Origin: Pseudomonas monteilii NBRC 103158 = DSM 14164
Lineage (GTDB): Bacteria; Pseudomonadota; Gammaproteobacteria; Pseudomonadales; Pseudomonadaceae
Reading direction: 5' to 3'
Length of the DNA: 64,000 bases
Assembly (NCBI RefSeq): GCF_000730605.1
Contig: NZ_BBIS01000012.1
Coordinates: 62,001-126,000, forward strand
The position numbers were made by a program, and so were the translations under genes. The notes below the pieces were generated by a model. It worked only from the letters and a program-made list of their open reading frames with translations, made no database searches and had not been told where the DNA came from. How positions within the stretch are numbered: position 1 is the stretch's first letter; each line of letters starts with the position of its first letter. Shown one piece after another: positions 1 to 9,050 of this stretch.

Positions 1-785
1 TGCGTAACAACCTGGGCGAGATGATCCCGCTGGCGACCTTCCTCAAGGTCAGCGACACCTCCGGGCCAGACCGGGTCATGCACTACAACGGCTTCATTAC
101 CGCAGAAATCAACGGTGCCGCCGCCCCGGGCTACAGCTCTGGCCAAGCCGAAGCTGCGATCGAGAAACTGCTGAAAGAGGAACTGCCCAACGGCATGACC
201 TTCGAGTGGACCGACCTGACCTACCAGCAGATCCTCTCGGGCAATACCGCACTGCTGGTATTCCCGCTGTGCGTACTGCTGGCGTTCCTGGTACTGGCTG
301 CCCAGTACGAAAGCTGGAGCCTGCCACTGGCGGTGATCCTGATCGTGCCGATGACCCTGCTGTCGGCCATAACCGGTGTGATCGTGTCGGGTGGCGACAA
401 CAACATCTTCACCCAGATCGGTTTGATCGTACTGGTGGGCCTGGCGTGCAAGAACGCGATCCTGATCGTCGAGTTCGCCAAGGATGAACAGGCCAAAGGC
501 CTCGACCCGCTGGCTGCGGTGCTGGAAGCCTGCCGCCTGCGTCTGCGGCCGATCCTGATGACCTCGATCGCCTTCATCATGGGTGTGGTGCCACTGGTGT
601 TCAGCTCCGGTGCAGGTTCCGAAATGCGCCATGCCATGGGTGTGGCAGTGTTCTCGGGGATGATCGGCGTGACCGTGTTCGGCCTGTTCCTGACCCCGGT
701 GTTCTTCTTCCTGATTCGCCGTTTCGTCGAGCGTCGCCAGGCCCGCAAGGCCGAACACGTTCAAGTGCTGGAGAACCATGCATGA
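1..785 (+). CDS. mexF: RND efflux inner-membrane transporter MexF, C-terminal part (5' end outside window)
   Basis: This is the last ~260 codons of a proton-driven HAE1-type RND drug transporter; the reading frame is already open at base 3, so the gene begins before the window. Visible features are the end of the periplasmic porter domain (PGYSSGQA) and the final membrane block, with the conserved GLACKNAILIVEFAKD and CRLRLRPILMTSIAFIMGVVPL stretches typical of MexF/AcrB. It would sit in the inner membrane and pass substrates to a periplasmic adaptor and the next gene product. Its TGA overlaps the ATG of the following gene by four bases (ATGA), so the two are translationally coupled. The sequence closely resembles P. 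aeruginosa MexF as I remember it; the assignment rests on that and on the OprN-like neighbour. Confidence 0.93.
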   Translation, partial: RNNLGEMIPLATFLKVSDTSGPDRVMHYNGFITAEINGAAAPGYSSGQAEAAIEKLLKEELPNGMTFEWTDLTYQQILSGNTALLVFPLCVLLAFLVLAAQYESWSLPLAVILIVPMTLLSAITGVIVSGGDNNIFTQIGLIVLVGLACKNAILIVEFAKDEQAKGLDPLAAVLEACRLRLRPILMTSIAFIMGVVPLVFSSGAGSEMRHAMGVAVFSGMIGVTVFGLFLTPVFFFLIRRFVERRQARKAEHVQVLENHA

Positions 786-2197
786 ACCTGCTCAAACCCC
801 TGACCCCAAGCCTGCTGGCACTGGCCCTCGCGGCCTGTGCGGTAGGCCCGGACTACCAGGCCCCGGCCACCGAACCTGCGCAACTGAACAGCGACGTGCA
901 GGCCAAGGCCTACGACCGTAGCCGCTTCGAAAGCCTGTGGTGGAAGCAGTTCGATGACCCGGTGCTGAACCAGCTGGTGCAGGCCTCGCTCGACGGCAAC
1001 CGTGATTTGCGCGTGGCCTTCGCCCGTTTGAGATCGGCGCGTTCGATCCGTGAAGACGCCGAGAACGATCAGTTCCCGGTGGTCACCAGCCGCGCCAGCA
1101 GCGACATTGGCAAGGGCCAGATCCCTGGCCAGACCACGCAGCGGGTGAACAGCGAGCGCTATGACCTGGGCCTGGACATGGCCTGGGAGCTTGACCTGTT
1201 CGGCCGCATCCAGCGCCAGATCGAGGCCAGCGAAGCCCAGGAAGCGGCGGCCGCCGCCGACCTGCAGCAGTTGCAGGTGAGCCTGATCGCCGAGCTGGTC
1301 GATGCCTACGGGCAGCTACGCGGTGCCCAGTTGCGCGAGAAGATCGCCCTGGCCAACCTCAAGACCCAGCAAGAATCGCGGACCATTACCGAAACCCTGC
1401 GCGATGCCGGTGTGGGCAACGACCTCGACGTGGTGCGTGCCGATGCACGCCTGGCCGGGGTCGAGGCCACTGTGCCGCAACTGCAAGCTGAACAGGCTCG
1501 GGCGCGTCATCGCATTGCCACCCTGCTCGGCCAGCGCCCAGAGGCACTCAGCGTAGACCTGTCGCCCAAGGCCCTGCCGGCCATCGCCAAGGCGTTGCCG
1601 GTAGGCGATCCGGGGGAACTGCTGCGCCGCCGCCCGGATATCCGCAGCGCCGAACGCCAACTGGCGGCCGCCACCGCCAACGTAGGCGTAGCCACGGCAG
1701 ACCTGTTCCCCCGCGTCAGCCTCAGCGGCTTCCTGGGCTTTACCGCCGCGCGTGGCTCGCAGATAGGCTCCTCGGCTGCCAATGCCTGGGCACTGGGCCC
1801 AAGCATTACCTGGGCGGCCTTCGACCTGGGCAGCGTGCGGGCCCGCCTGCGCGGCGCCAAGGCCGATGCCGAAGGGGCGCTGGCCAATTACGAGCAGCAG
1901 GTATTGCTGGCTCTGGAAGAGTCGGCCAATGCCTTCAGCGATTACGACAAGACCCAGCAGCGGCTGCTGTCGCTGATGCGCCAGAGCGATGCCAGCCGCA
2001 AGGCGGCAGAGCTGGCCTCGATCCGCTATCGCGAAGGGACGGTCGACTACCTGGTGCTGCTCGATGCCGAGCGTGAGCGGTTGAGCGCAGAAGATGCGCA
2101 GGCTCAGGGCGAAGTCGAGCTGTACCGCGGCATTGTCTCGATCTACAAGGCCCTGGGCGGCGGCTGGCAACCGGAAACCGTGGCCAGCGCACACTGA
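782..2197 (+). CDS. oprN: Outer-membrane efflux lipoprotein OprN (NodT/TolC-like)
   Basis: A 471-residue outer-membrane factor of the RND lipoprotein (NodT) family, the exit duct of the MexEF pump. The N-terminus is a lipoprotein signal peptide ending in a lipobox (L-A-A-C at residues 16-19), followed by VGPDYQAP, the usual start of OprM/OprN-type mature proteins. The two tandem outer-membrane-efflux repeats are visible, with the characteristic ELDLFGRI near residue 140 and RRRPDIRSAERQLAAATANVGVA near residue 283. Length is normal for the family. It overlaps mexF by four bases and is followed by an intrinsic terminator, so it is the last gene of the mexEF-oprN operon. Confidence 0.95.
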   Translation: MNLLKPLTPSLLALALAACAVGPDYQAPATEPAQLNSDVQAKAYDRSRFESLWWKQFDDPVLNQLVQASLDGNRDLRVAFARLRSARSIREDAENDQFPVVTSRASSDIGKGQIPGQTTQRVNSERYDLGLDMAWELDLFGRIQRQIEASEAQEAAAAADLQQLQVSLIAELVDAYGQLRGAQLREKIALANLKTQQESRTITETLRDAGVGNDLDVVRADARLAGVEATVPQLQAEQARARHRIATLLGQRPEALSVDLSPKALPAIAKALPVGDPGELLRRRPDIRSAERQLAAATANVGVATADLFPRVSLSGFLGFTAARGSQIGSSAANAWALGPSITWAAFDLGSVRARLRGAKADAEGALANYEQQVLLALEESANAFSDYDKTQQRLLSLMRQSDASRKAAELASIRYREGTVDYLVLLDAERERLSAEDAQAQGEVELYRGIVSIYKALGGGWQPETVASAH

Positions 2198-2246
2198 TAC
2201 CCCCTGTTTCAACGACTCCTTTGGTTGGCTCCTCCCCCAACCGTTT

Positions 2247-2279
2247 GCCCCGCTGGCCCTGGTCTGCGGGGCTTTTTTA
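2247..2279 (+). terminator. Intrinsic terminator of the mexEF-oprN operon
   Basis: A perfect 7-bp stem (GCCCCGC at 2247-2253 with GCGGGGC at 2266-2272), a 12-nt loop and a run of six T directly after it, 49 bases past the oprN stop codon. Confidence 0.9.
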
Positions 2280-2385
2280 TTGTGGATAAGCATTGGCGCC
2301 GTTTTGCCGCCAAACTACAAGGGCGTGGTTGCATTTACCCCCCGTCTGGCCCAAGCTCTGCCCCTTCGCCGCCACGGATCGTCCG

Positions 2386-3441
2386 ATGCCCAGACGCAAC
2401 CGCTACCTGATCGCCTTGCTGTTGTTGATCCTGGTATCGGCCCTGTTCGGCTACCTGTGGCGCGACACCCCACCAGCCGCACCGACCTTGCCGGCGCACA
2501 GCTACGCCAAGGCACTGCGCCAGGCCCACGACGGCCAGCCCGGTGCGGCACGGGTGCTGTACCAGCAATTGCAACGTAACGACTTGCCCGCCATCCGGCG
2601 TGCGGCACTGTACGCCGAGTTGCCCAACTACCCCTCGCCACTGGCATTGAAGCTCGCCCGCCAGGACCTGGAGCATGCCGACCCACTGGTGCGCCGAGCG
2701 GCCATTGCCGGTATCCGCCGCCTGTTACCGGCGGCGCAGCGTAGCCTGGTGCTCGGCCCGCTGCTGGACGACGACGAGCAAAGCGTGCGTTTTGCCGCCG
2801 TGGATGCCCTGCTGGGCCTCGACCCCGACGCCATTGGCCTGTATTTCGGCCCGCTGCAAGCAGCCCTCGAGCAATACCAGCAAGCGCTGGAGCAACAGCC
2901 CGAGGATGCCGATGCCCAAGTGCACCTGGCACGTCTTTATCTGCATGAAAACGACTACACCCAGGCCGCCACAGCCCTGCAACGAGCGCTGGCGGTCGCC
3001 CCTGGCAACCTTGACGCCCTGGCTACTCAGGTACGCCTGCTCGAGCGCCAGGGGCATCACGATGCCTCGCGCCAGGTGCTGGGCCAAGCCTTGGCGCTAA
3101 GCCCCGACTCGTCCTTTCTGCAGTACGAGCTAGGGCTTTGGCTGAACCGCCACGAACAGCGCGAATATGCCTTGCTGGCCCTGTCCCGCGCCGTCGAGCT
3201 GGAGCCGGACAACGCCGACTACCGCTATACCCTGGCAGTTACCCTGCACGAGCTGGGCCAACTCGACGCCGCACAGAAGCAACTGGAAACCGTGCTCAAT
3301 CGCCAGCCTGCCAACCGCCGGGCGCGGGTGCTGCTGATTCAGTACTGGAAAGAGTCCGGCCAGCTGCAGAACGTGCAGGTGCTGCTGGCCGAGCTGGAGC
3401 GGCAAAACCCTGACGACCCCGTGCTGCAACAGGGCATGTAG
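2386..3441 (+). CDS. Membrane-anchored TPR-repeat protein
   Basis: A 351-residue protein with one N-terminal transmembrane segment (residues 7-24, LIALLLLILVSALFGYLW) after a basic PRRNR start, so the bulk should lie in the periplasm. Residues ~60-160 form helical repeats of HEAT-like character (ADPLVRRAAIAGIRRLL, DDEQSVRFAAVDALLGL), and residues ~170-350 are TPR units (AQVHLARLYLHENDYTQAATALQRALAVAPGN and similar). Such proteins act as scaffolds or assembly factors; no enzymatic motif is seen. An upstream in-frame ATG at 2293 would place an unlikely leader before the membrane helix, so the start at 2386 is preferred. It lies alone between the efflux operon and the first hybrid kinase. Confidence 0.8.
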   Translation: MPRRNRYLIALLLLILVSALFGYLWRDTPPAAPTLPAHSYAKALRQAHDGQPGAARVLYQQLQRNDLPAIRRAALYAELPNYPSPLALKLARQDLEHADPLVRRAAIAGIRRLLPAAQRSLVLGPLLDDDEQSVRFAAVDALLGLDPDAIGLYFGPLQAALEQYQQALEQQPEDADAQVHLARLYLHENDYTQAATALQRALAVAPGNLDALATQVRLLERQGHHDASRQVLGQALALSPDSSFLQYELGLWLNRHEQREYALLALSRAVELEPDNADYRYTLAVTLHELGQLDAAQKQLETVLNRQPANRRARVLLIQYWKESGQLQNVQVLLAELERQNPDDPVLQQGM

Positions 3442-3520
3442 GTAACGACTGACTTTTGTTGAACCCTGAGTCTGTGCCCAGTGTCCAGTGAATATCAGGT
3501 CACCCTACAGGAGAGTCGTG

Positions 3521-5137
3521 TTGGCCAATTCATTGGCGCTGGACGAACGTGCCTTGATCCTGGCACCCCCGACGCTGGCGGCGGATACCTCGCGTCTACT
3601 CGCCTCCGCCGGCATCGATAGCCTGTGCGCAGTCGACCTGGCCAACCTGCAGGCGCGCCTGGCCGAAGGTGCAGGGTTGGCGATCATCGCCGAACAAGCG
3701 TTCAGTCAAGGCCCGAGCGCATCGCTGCAGGCCTTCATCGACCAACAACCGAGCTGGTCGGATTTGCCTATCGTACTGGTTACCGAGGGCGCCTGGTCGG
3801 CCAGTGGCGTTAGCAACCATCCATTGGGCAACCTGGCATTGCTGGTGGCCCCCTTTGAAAATGCCCAGCTGTTGCACATGACCCAGTCCGCCCTGCGCAA
3901 TCGGCGCAGGCAGTACCTCACACGCGACCAGTTGCACGGCCTGCAGCAACGCCTGGACACCCGACGTTCGCCACCAGACGACGAACCGGAACGCGGCGAG
4001 TTCGCCCGCTACCAGGCACGCAAGATGGAAGCCATCGGCCAACTGGCCGGCGGCGTTGCTCACGACTTCAACAACCTGCTCACCAGCATTGGCGGCAGCT
4101 TTGAACTGATCGACCGACGCCTGCGACAGGGCCGTAGCGACGGTCTGGACGGGGTGCTGCGCATGGGCCACGAGGCCGTATCACGGGCCGCGCGCCTGAC
4201 CCACCGCCTGCTGGCTTTCTCGTCGCGGCAATCGCTGCACAGCCAACGCATAGACCTGCATACCCTGCTACAGGCCAAACGCCTGAAAGCCTGCCTTAAC
4301 CCGGCGGTATCCCTTCAGGTACACATGGCCAAAGGCCTCTGGGCCGTGCAGGCTGATGACCAGCAGCTGCACGAAGCCCTGGACAACCTGACGGCCAATG
4401 CCTGCGAGGCCATGCCCAGCGGCGGCCTTTTGCGCATCGAAGCAAGTAACCTGCACGTCACCTCTGGCCAGCTCGCCAGCGGCGCCCTGGCCAATGGCGA
4501 TTACGTGCGGCTGCGTATCATCGACGACGGCCAAGGCATGGCGCAAAGCACACTGGAACATGCATTCGAGCCATTTTTCAGCACCAAAGCGATAGGCCAA
4601 GGCATCGGTCTTGGCCTATCGATGGTGTACGGTTTCAGCAAGCAGTCACATGGGCATGTGACCCTGCACAGCCAGATCGGCCAGGGTACCCGGGTAGACC
4701 TTTACCTGCCGCGTCATACCGGCCCGGCCAGGCAATCGTGCCAGCCGGCGCAACCTGCGTACCCTGACGGCGGCCGACATGTACTGGTCGTCGAGGACGA
4801 CCCGCATGTGCGCCACTTGCTGTGCCAAGCGCTGCGCGACGACGGCTTCACCTGCCACAGTGCCGCTAACGGCAACGAGGGGCTGAAGGTGCTGCGCTCG
4901 GCGCAAAGGGTAAATTTACTGATCAGCGATGTCGGCTTACCCGGTATGAACGGCCGGCAACTGGCCGAGATAGCCCGCACCCTGCGCCCACAGCTGCCGG
5001 TGCTGTTCATCACCGGGTACGCCGAAACGGCCATGGCCCGAGCCGACTTTCTGGGGGCAGGCATGCACTTGATCTGCAAGCCATTCGAGCTGAAGCAGCT
5101 GCAAGCACAAGTGACGCAGATTCTTGGCAAACCGTAA
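3521..5137 (+). CDS. Hybrid sensor histidine kinase / response regulator with degenerate N-terminal receiver
   Basis: A ~538-residue cytoplasmic hybrid kinase. Residues ~10-125 look like a receiver fold without its phosphorylatable Asp. Then come a HisKA dimerisation helix with the phospho-acceptor His in GGVAHDFNNLL, an HATPase domain (N box NLTANACEAM, G1 DDGQGM, F box FEPFFSTK, G2 GLGLSMVYGF) and a C-terminal receiver (VVEDD, ISDVGLPGM with the acceptor Asp, and K in CKPF). No membrane segment or PAS domain is present. A Shine-Dalgarno AGGAG at 3509-3513 points to TTG 3521 (or GTG 3518) as start; a GTG at 3488 is in frame but lacks a good site. It ends six bases from the convergent kinase gene, which has the same kinase-receiver layout. 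Confidence 0.88.
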   Translation: MANSLALDERALILAPPTLAADTSRLLASAGIDSLCAVDLANLQARLAEGAGLAIIAEQAFSQGPSASLQAFIDQQPSWSDLPIVLVTEGAWSASGVSNHPLGNLALLVAPFENAQLLHMTQSALRNRRRQYLTRDQLHGLQQRLDTRRSPPDDEPERGEFARYQARKMEAIGQLAGGVAHDFNNLLTSIGGSFELIDRRLRQGRSDGLDGVLRMGHEAVSRAARLTHRLLAFSSRQSLHSQRIDLHTLLQAKRLKACLNPAVSLQVHMAKGLWAVQADDQQLHEALDNLTANACEAMPSGGLLRIEASNLHVTSGQLASGALANGDYVRLRIIDDGQGMAQSTLEHAFEPFFSTKAIGQGIGLGLSMVYGFSKQSHGHVTLHSQIGQGTRVDLYLPRHTGPARQSCQPAQPAYPDGGRHVLVVEDDPHVRHLLCQALRDDGFTCHSAANGNEGLKVLRSAQRVNLLISDVGLPGMNGRQLAEIARTLRPQLPVLFITGYAETAMARADFLGAGMHLICKPFELKQLQAQVTQILGKP

Positions 5138-5143
5138 TGGGCA

Positions 5144-7165
5144 CTATGCATCAAGCATGCGCAGTGCCTGGTCAGCAAGCTCTGCCAGCAGGAACGGCTT
5201 GTTCATCAACGCGGTGCCCGCTTGATCAAGCAATTGCGCTTCGATGGGCTGGTCCCCATAACCGGTGATGAACAGGATTTTCTGTTGCGCAATCTGCATG
5301 CGCATGGCCCTGGCCACTTGCCGGCCACTGAAGCCACCCGGCAAGCCGATGTCGGTGATCACCAGGTCGAAGGGGCCATCATGGCGGAAGCGTTCCAGGG
5401 CAGTATTCGCATCGCCTGCTACCGTCACGTCGAAACCACGCTCGGCCAGGTACTCATGCATGACCGCGCGCAAATTCACCTCGTCATCCACCAGCAGCAG
5501 GCGTTCGCCCCGGGCCACGCGCTGCGGTGGCGGTAAGGGTTTGGGCTCTTCAAGGACCCGCTCATGGCACCTTGGGAAAAGCATGGAAACCGTCGTGCCC
5601 TGCTCCGGGACAGACTCGATCCAGACATACCCGCCCGATTGGCTGACGAAACCATACACCATTGACAACCCCAGCCCGGCCCCACGCCCGACGGGTTTGG
5701 TGGTGAAGAACGGTTCAAAGGCCCTGGCTATGTCCGCTGCCGACATGCCATGGCCGTCATCCTCGACATACAAGGCTACGTAGTCGCCAGGTGGCAGGCC
5801 TCGCGCATCCGGAAAAGCACTGGTCAAGCGCTTGTTGACGGTACGCAACGTGACACTGCCCTGCGTCAGGCACGCTTCCCGGGCATTGGTGCAAAGGCTG
5901 ATCAAGGCATTTTCAAGCTCACGAACGTCCAGTTTTACCGCCCACGGCACGACATCCAGCTGCCAGTGCAAGCCAACCTCCGCGCCCAACGTCTTCAGCA
6001 GCAGTGGCTCGCAAAGGCGTAATTGCCGATTAAAGTCCAGCGGCCGGGTGGCCAAGGGTTGAAGGCGCGAGAGCGCCAGCAGGCGATGGGTCAGTTCCAT
6101 GGCGCGTTGCACCGACTCGCGGGCTACTTCCGCGTAGGCCTCCACGCGCTCCAGCCGCCCCTCTCGTAGGCGTCGTTGCAACAACTCAAGGCTGCCGCCA
6201 ACGCCGGACAGCAGGTTATTCATTTCGTGGCCCATGCCCCCCGCCAACTGGCCTACCACCTGCATACGCTCGCTGTTGCGCATCAGCGCCCTGGACTGAC
6301 GTGCAGCCTCCTCGCGGTCTTCGGTAATGTCCCGGCCAACCGCCGTCAGCAGGCTGCCATCAAACCGCGCGCTCCAGCGAAACCAGTGGTAGTGACCATC
6401 ACGGTGCCGCAGGCGGGTCTCGATCTGTTCCGTGTTGCTGTCTTGCAACAGCCCGGACACTGCCACCTGCACGTCCGCGCGATCGGCCGGGTGCACCAGT
6501 TCCATTACCGGCATATCCTGCACCTGCTCTTGGGTCCAGCCCAGAATGCGGTACCAGGCCGGGTTGACGGCATGCAGTTTCAGTTCCGCAGTCACCGTCA
6601 TCATCGCGTCGCGCGACAGTTGCCAGAACTGTTCGCGTTCAGCCACATGGCGTTCGATCTGCTGCTCAAACCCCAGCGCCTGCGCGCGCCAATGGCGGTG
6701 CGCCTCGACACTGGCCGTCGTTTCGATCACCGTATGCAGAAAACCCGCCACATTGCCAAGCTCATCATGCAACGGTGCAAAACCGAACGCGCACCATATC
6801 GGCTCTTCGTCCTCGACGCCGGGAACACTCAGGGGGGGATCCTCGACAAAACTCGAGCGCCCCTCCAATGCCTGGAACACACGGGGTCCCACTGCCGGCC
6901 AGACATCGTGCCAAAGCCTATCGAACGCTGTACCCAAGGCATCCGGCACTGCCCGCAGCGCCCTGTAGCCTTCGTTGTGCACCACAAAAAGGTCAGCCCC
7001 CCAGACCACGGCACAAGGGAACGGTGACAAATGCATCATGTCGACGGCAATACGCAAGGAAGCCGGCCAGCGCGGCAATGGCCCGAGCGAAGTACGCCCC
7101 CAGTCGAACCGTGCAATCCGTTGCGCCATCAACTCGACCGGCTGCGAAACAGACGGCTGCAGCAT
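5144..7165 (-). CDS. PAS-domain hybrid sensor histidine kinase / response regulator
   Basis: A ~673-residue soluble hybrid kinase. Residues ~12-165 form a PAS-like sensor of the type beginning FDW..TSLGPLPRWPASLR with a VVWG.DL core, and a second PAS with PAC follows (NPAWYRILGWTQEQ to TAVGRDITEDREE). Then come HisKA (GGMGHEMNNLLSGVGGS with the His), HATPase (CTNAREACL, EDDGHGM, FEPFFTTKP, GAGLGLSMVYGF) and a receiver (LLVDDE, ITDIGLPGGFSG, NKPF). The kinase and receiver parts are clearly related to those of the convergent neighbour, so one may have arisen from the other. Start choice is uncertain: ATG 7165 is used because the conserved region begins soon after, but GTG 7267 and ATG 7129 are in frame. 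Signal and target are unknown. Confidence 0.88.
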   Translation of the reverse strand: MLQPSVSQPVELMAQRIARFDWGRTSLGPLPRWPASLRIAVDMMHLSPFPCAVVWGADLFVVHNEGYRALRAVPDALGTAFDRLWHDVWPAVGPRVFQALEGRSSFVEDPPLSVPGVEDEEPIWCAFGFAPLHDELGNVAGFLHTVIETTASVEAHRHWRAQALGFEQQIERHVAEREQFWQLSRDAMMTVTAELKLHAVNPAWYRILGWTQEQVQDMPVMELVHPADRADVQVAVSGLLQDSNTEQIETRLRHRDGHYHWFRWSARFDGSLLTAVGRDITEDREEAARQSRALMRNSERMQVVGQLAGGMGHEMNNLLSGVGGSLELLQRRLREGRLERVEAYAEVARESVQRAMELTHRLLALSRLQPLATRPLDFNRQLRLCEPLLLKTLGAEVGLHWQLDVVPWAVKLDVRELENALISLCTNAREACLTQGSVTLRTVNKRLTSAFPDARGLPPGDYVALYVEDDGHGMSAADIARAFEPFFTTKPVGRGAGLGLSMVYGFVSQSGGYVWIESVPEQGTTVSMLFPRCHERVLEEPKPLPPPQRVARGERLLLVDDEVNLRAVMHEYLAERGFDVTVAGDANTALERFRHDGPFDLVITDIGLPGGFSGRQVARAMRMQIAQQKILFITGYGDQPIEAQLLDQAGTALMNKPFLLAELADQALRMLDA

Positions 7166-7401
7166 GACCGGCTGCGAAGGCCCGCGTGGCGTACTGTTTG
7201 CGACCAATATCGTGACTCCAGCAATGTTACGGGTTGGCCACAGTGCTACCTGAACAGACAGGGTCACTCGTGGAATGTGTTCAAGTTAGCACAGTACGCA
7301 CCACGTACCATGGCGCACCTGCAGGGGGCAGCTATGCTGATTAGGTTTTCCCTTGGGCCAGGGAGCATCGGCCTATCCAGGTTGCCGACAGGAGCACGGT
7401 C

Positions 7402-8088
7402 ATGAGCAAGAAAATGCTGGTAGTGCTGACCAATACAGCTAAGTACCCAGCCCTCAAGCGGGCGACCGGGTTGTGGCTGGGAGAGGCCGTGCACTTTGTC
7501 GAGAAAGTCGAAAAGGCCGGCTACAGAGTCGATTATGTCAGCCCACAGGGCGGCTACGTCCCCATCGACCCGCACAGCCTGCAGATGGCGCCGGACCTGG
7601 ACTGGCAATGGTATGACGACAAGCGCTTCATGACGCGCCTGGGCACCACCTTGAGCCCTGGTCAGGTAAAGGCCGACGACTACGGCGTCATCTACTACAC
7701 CGGTGGCCATGGTGTGATGTACGACTTTGTCGATAACCCGCCACTGCAGGAGCTGGCACGCGAGGTCTACGAAAAAGGCGGCATTGTAGCGGCGGTCTGC
7801 CACGGCGTGGTTGGCCTGCTGAACATCAAACTCAGCGACAACTGCCTGTTGCTCAAAGGCCGTAAAGTGACCGGCTTTTCCAATATCGAGGAAAAACTGG
7901 TTGAGCTGGACACCGTGGTGCCTTTCCTGACGGAAAACGAACTGGGTGGCCGCGGCGGCGAGTACAGCAAGCATGATGATCCGTGGATGCCACACGTGGT
8001 CGAGGATGGTCGATTGATCACTGGGCAGAACCCGGCCTCGACCGCCCTGCTCGCCGAACACGTGCTGGCAAAACTCAAGGCGAGCTAA
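7402..8088 (+). CDS. DJ-1/PfpI superfamily protein, Hsp31/glyoxalase III-like
   Basis: A 228-residue class-I glutamine-amidotransferase-like protein. The nucleophile elbow is AAVCHGVVGLLN (residues ~130-141), with Cys followed by His as in Hsp31-type glyoxalase III; TGGHGVMYDF and the NIEEKLVELDTVVPFLTENEL region fit the same subgroup. Likely roles are cofactor-independent detoxification of methylglyoxal or deglycation and chaperoning; which applies cannot be read from the sequence. A clean AGGAG at 7389-7393 sets the ATG. It is divergent from the PAS hybrid kinase and appears monocistronic. Confidence 0.88.
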   Translation: MSKKMLVVLTNTAKYPALKRATGLWLGEAVHFVEKVEKAGYRVDYVSPQGGYVPIDPHSLQMAPDLDWQWYDDKRFMTRLGTTLSPGQVKADDYGVIYYTGGHGVMYDFVDNPPLQELAREVYEKGGIVAAVCHGVVGLLNIKLSDNCLLLKGRKVTGFSNIEEKLVELDTVVPFLTENELGGRGGEYSKHDDPWMPHVVEDGRLITGQNPASTALLAEHVLAKLKAS

Positions 8089-8221
8089 AGCCTGACATCA
8101 GCCTTGTAGTTTTCCTCTACCGCACGCTGCACAAGGACTACAGCCGACCGGTCATTGAGTGCATAGGCTCAGGGTTCAGTTGTTCACCCCGAACAGCTTC
8201 GGCCCGGAGAGCGATTGCCCT

Positions 8222-9028
8222 ATGTTGAAAATCCTGAACTCAGGACACCGCCCGCGAGAGCTGCTGCTGCTCTGCACGGTGTGCCTCGTGCCTGTGATTT
8301 CCGGTTTGCTGGTAATGGTTGTTCAACTGGAAATGAAACTCGCGGAAAACGCAAACATCTCAGTGCAGGAAGCGGTTTTCAGTGTCGATCAGGCGCTGAA
8401 CCGAATCCATGAGGCTGCCCAACGCGCTATGCCGCTTGCAGGCAAACCCTGCGAAAATGTCAAAGACGTTCTACAGGACCAGGTTGTGAGCCGCTCCATG
8501 CTCAGGTCGTTGACCTTGGTAGAGGGCAGCGAAGCCTACTGCAGCAGCGCCTCGGACTCTCTGGAGTACTTGTCATCTTTCGCGTTGTCGGGCCAACAGG
8601 TCGAACTGTCTCATGGACAACCCGATAGCCGCCCCAAACTGCTGGTCAACTTCTACCTGCAAGGCAAAGGGGTCGGTGTAATCGTGACTGCGTATGCCAT
8701 TCAGTTGCGCAACGAACTGGATGGTTTCCAGGATGGGCTGACACTGCTGCTGGAGTTCGATGACCGCTATATCTGGAGCAATGGCGATAGCCGTGACGCA
8801 CAACGCCCATCGCAGTCAGAGTTCCTGGCACATGCCTTCTCGGCCAGGTACGGGTACCGGGTTAAAGGCGGATATGCGCAGGGTTTCACCGCTCAGGAAA
8901 TCCGCCAGTCCATACTGCAAATCCTGCCGTCGCTGGTGCTGGTAGGGATCGTGACGGCATCGATCGTTTATCTGGCTTTGCTCAGGGCACGCTCCCACGG
9001 GCGTGAAAACGCCGCCGCGCGTGCATGA
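8222..9028 (+). CDS. CSS-motif periplasmic sensor protein lacking an EAL domain (probable truncated phosphodiesterase)
   Basis: A 268-residue protein with two membrane segments (residues ~13-35 and ~240-258) bracketing a periplasmic CSS domain: the first Cys in MPLAGKPC and the second in EAYCSS match the redox-sensing Cys pair of CSS-EAL c-di-GMP phosphodiesterases. The nearby complete paralogue at 10427-12013 has the same layout (LPLAGSPC ... LYCTS) but continues into an EAL domain. Here the protein stops ~10 residues after the second membrane helix. Its last residues are encoded by the stem-loop that serves as the hpd terminator on the other strand. It may be a relic, or an orphan sensor acting in trans. 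The ATG at 8222 begins just before the first membrane helix. Confidence 0.75.
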   Translation: MLKILNSGHRPRELLLLCTVCLVPVISGLLVMVVQLEMKLAENANISVQEAVFSVDQALNRIHEAAQRAMPLAGKPCENVKDVLQDQVVSRSMLRSLTLVEGSEAYCSSASDSLEYLSSFALSGQQVELSHGQPDSRPKLLVNFYLQGKGVGVIVTAYAIQLRNELDGFQDGLTLLLEFDDRYIWSNGDSRDAQRPSQSEFLAHAFSARYGYRVKGGYAQGFTAQEIRQSILQILPSLVLVGIVTASIVYLALLRARSHGRENAAARA

Positions 9029-9040
9029 CGGCGGCGGCGT
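9009..9040 (-). terminator. Intrinsic terminator of hpd, overlapping the end of the CSS-only gene
   Basis: A perfect 10-bp stem (ACGCCGCCGC at 9009-9018 with GCGGCGGCGT at 9031-9040) and a 12-nt loop. Read on the minus strand it is followed by TTTTC just beyond the hpd stop codon. Its left arm doubles as coding sequence for the last residues of the CSS-only gene. Confidence 0.8.
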
Positions 9041-9050
9041 CCAGGCCGCA

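Noticed and set aside
1316..2293. A 325-codon minus-strand frame opposite oprN
   Set aside because: No family motif, no ribosome site, and fully inside a convincing outer-membrane factor gene.
2293..2385. N-terminal extension of the TPR protein from ATG 2293
   Set aside because: It would put ~31 odd residues before a clear signal-anchor helix, and it lies right after the oprN terminator with no ribosome site.
8089..8125. A terminator-like AAGCCTGACATCAGCCTT after the DJ-1 gene
   Set aside because: The arms do not pair; CCTGACATCAGCC is not a true inverted repeat of useful length.
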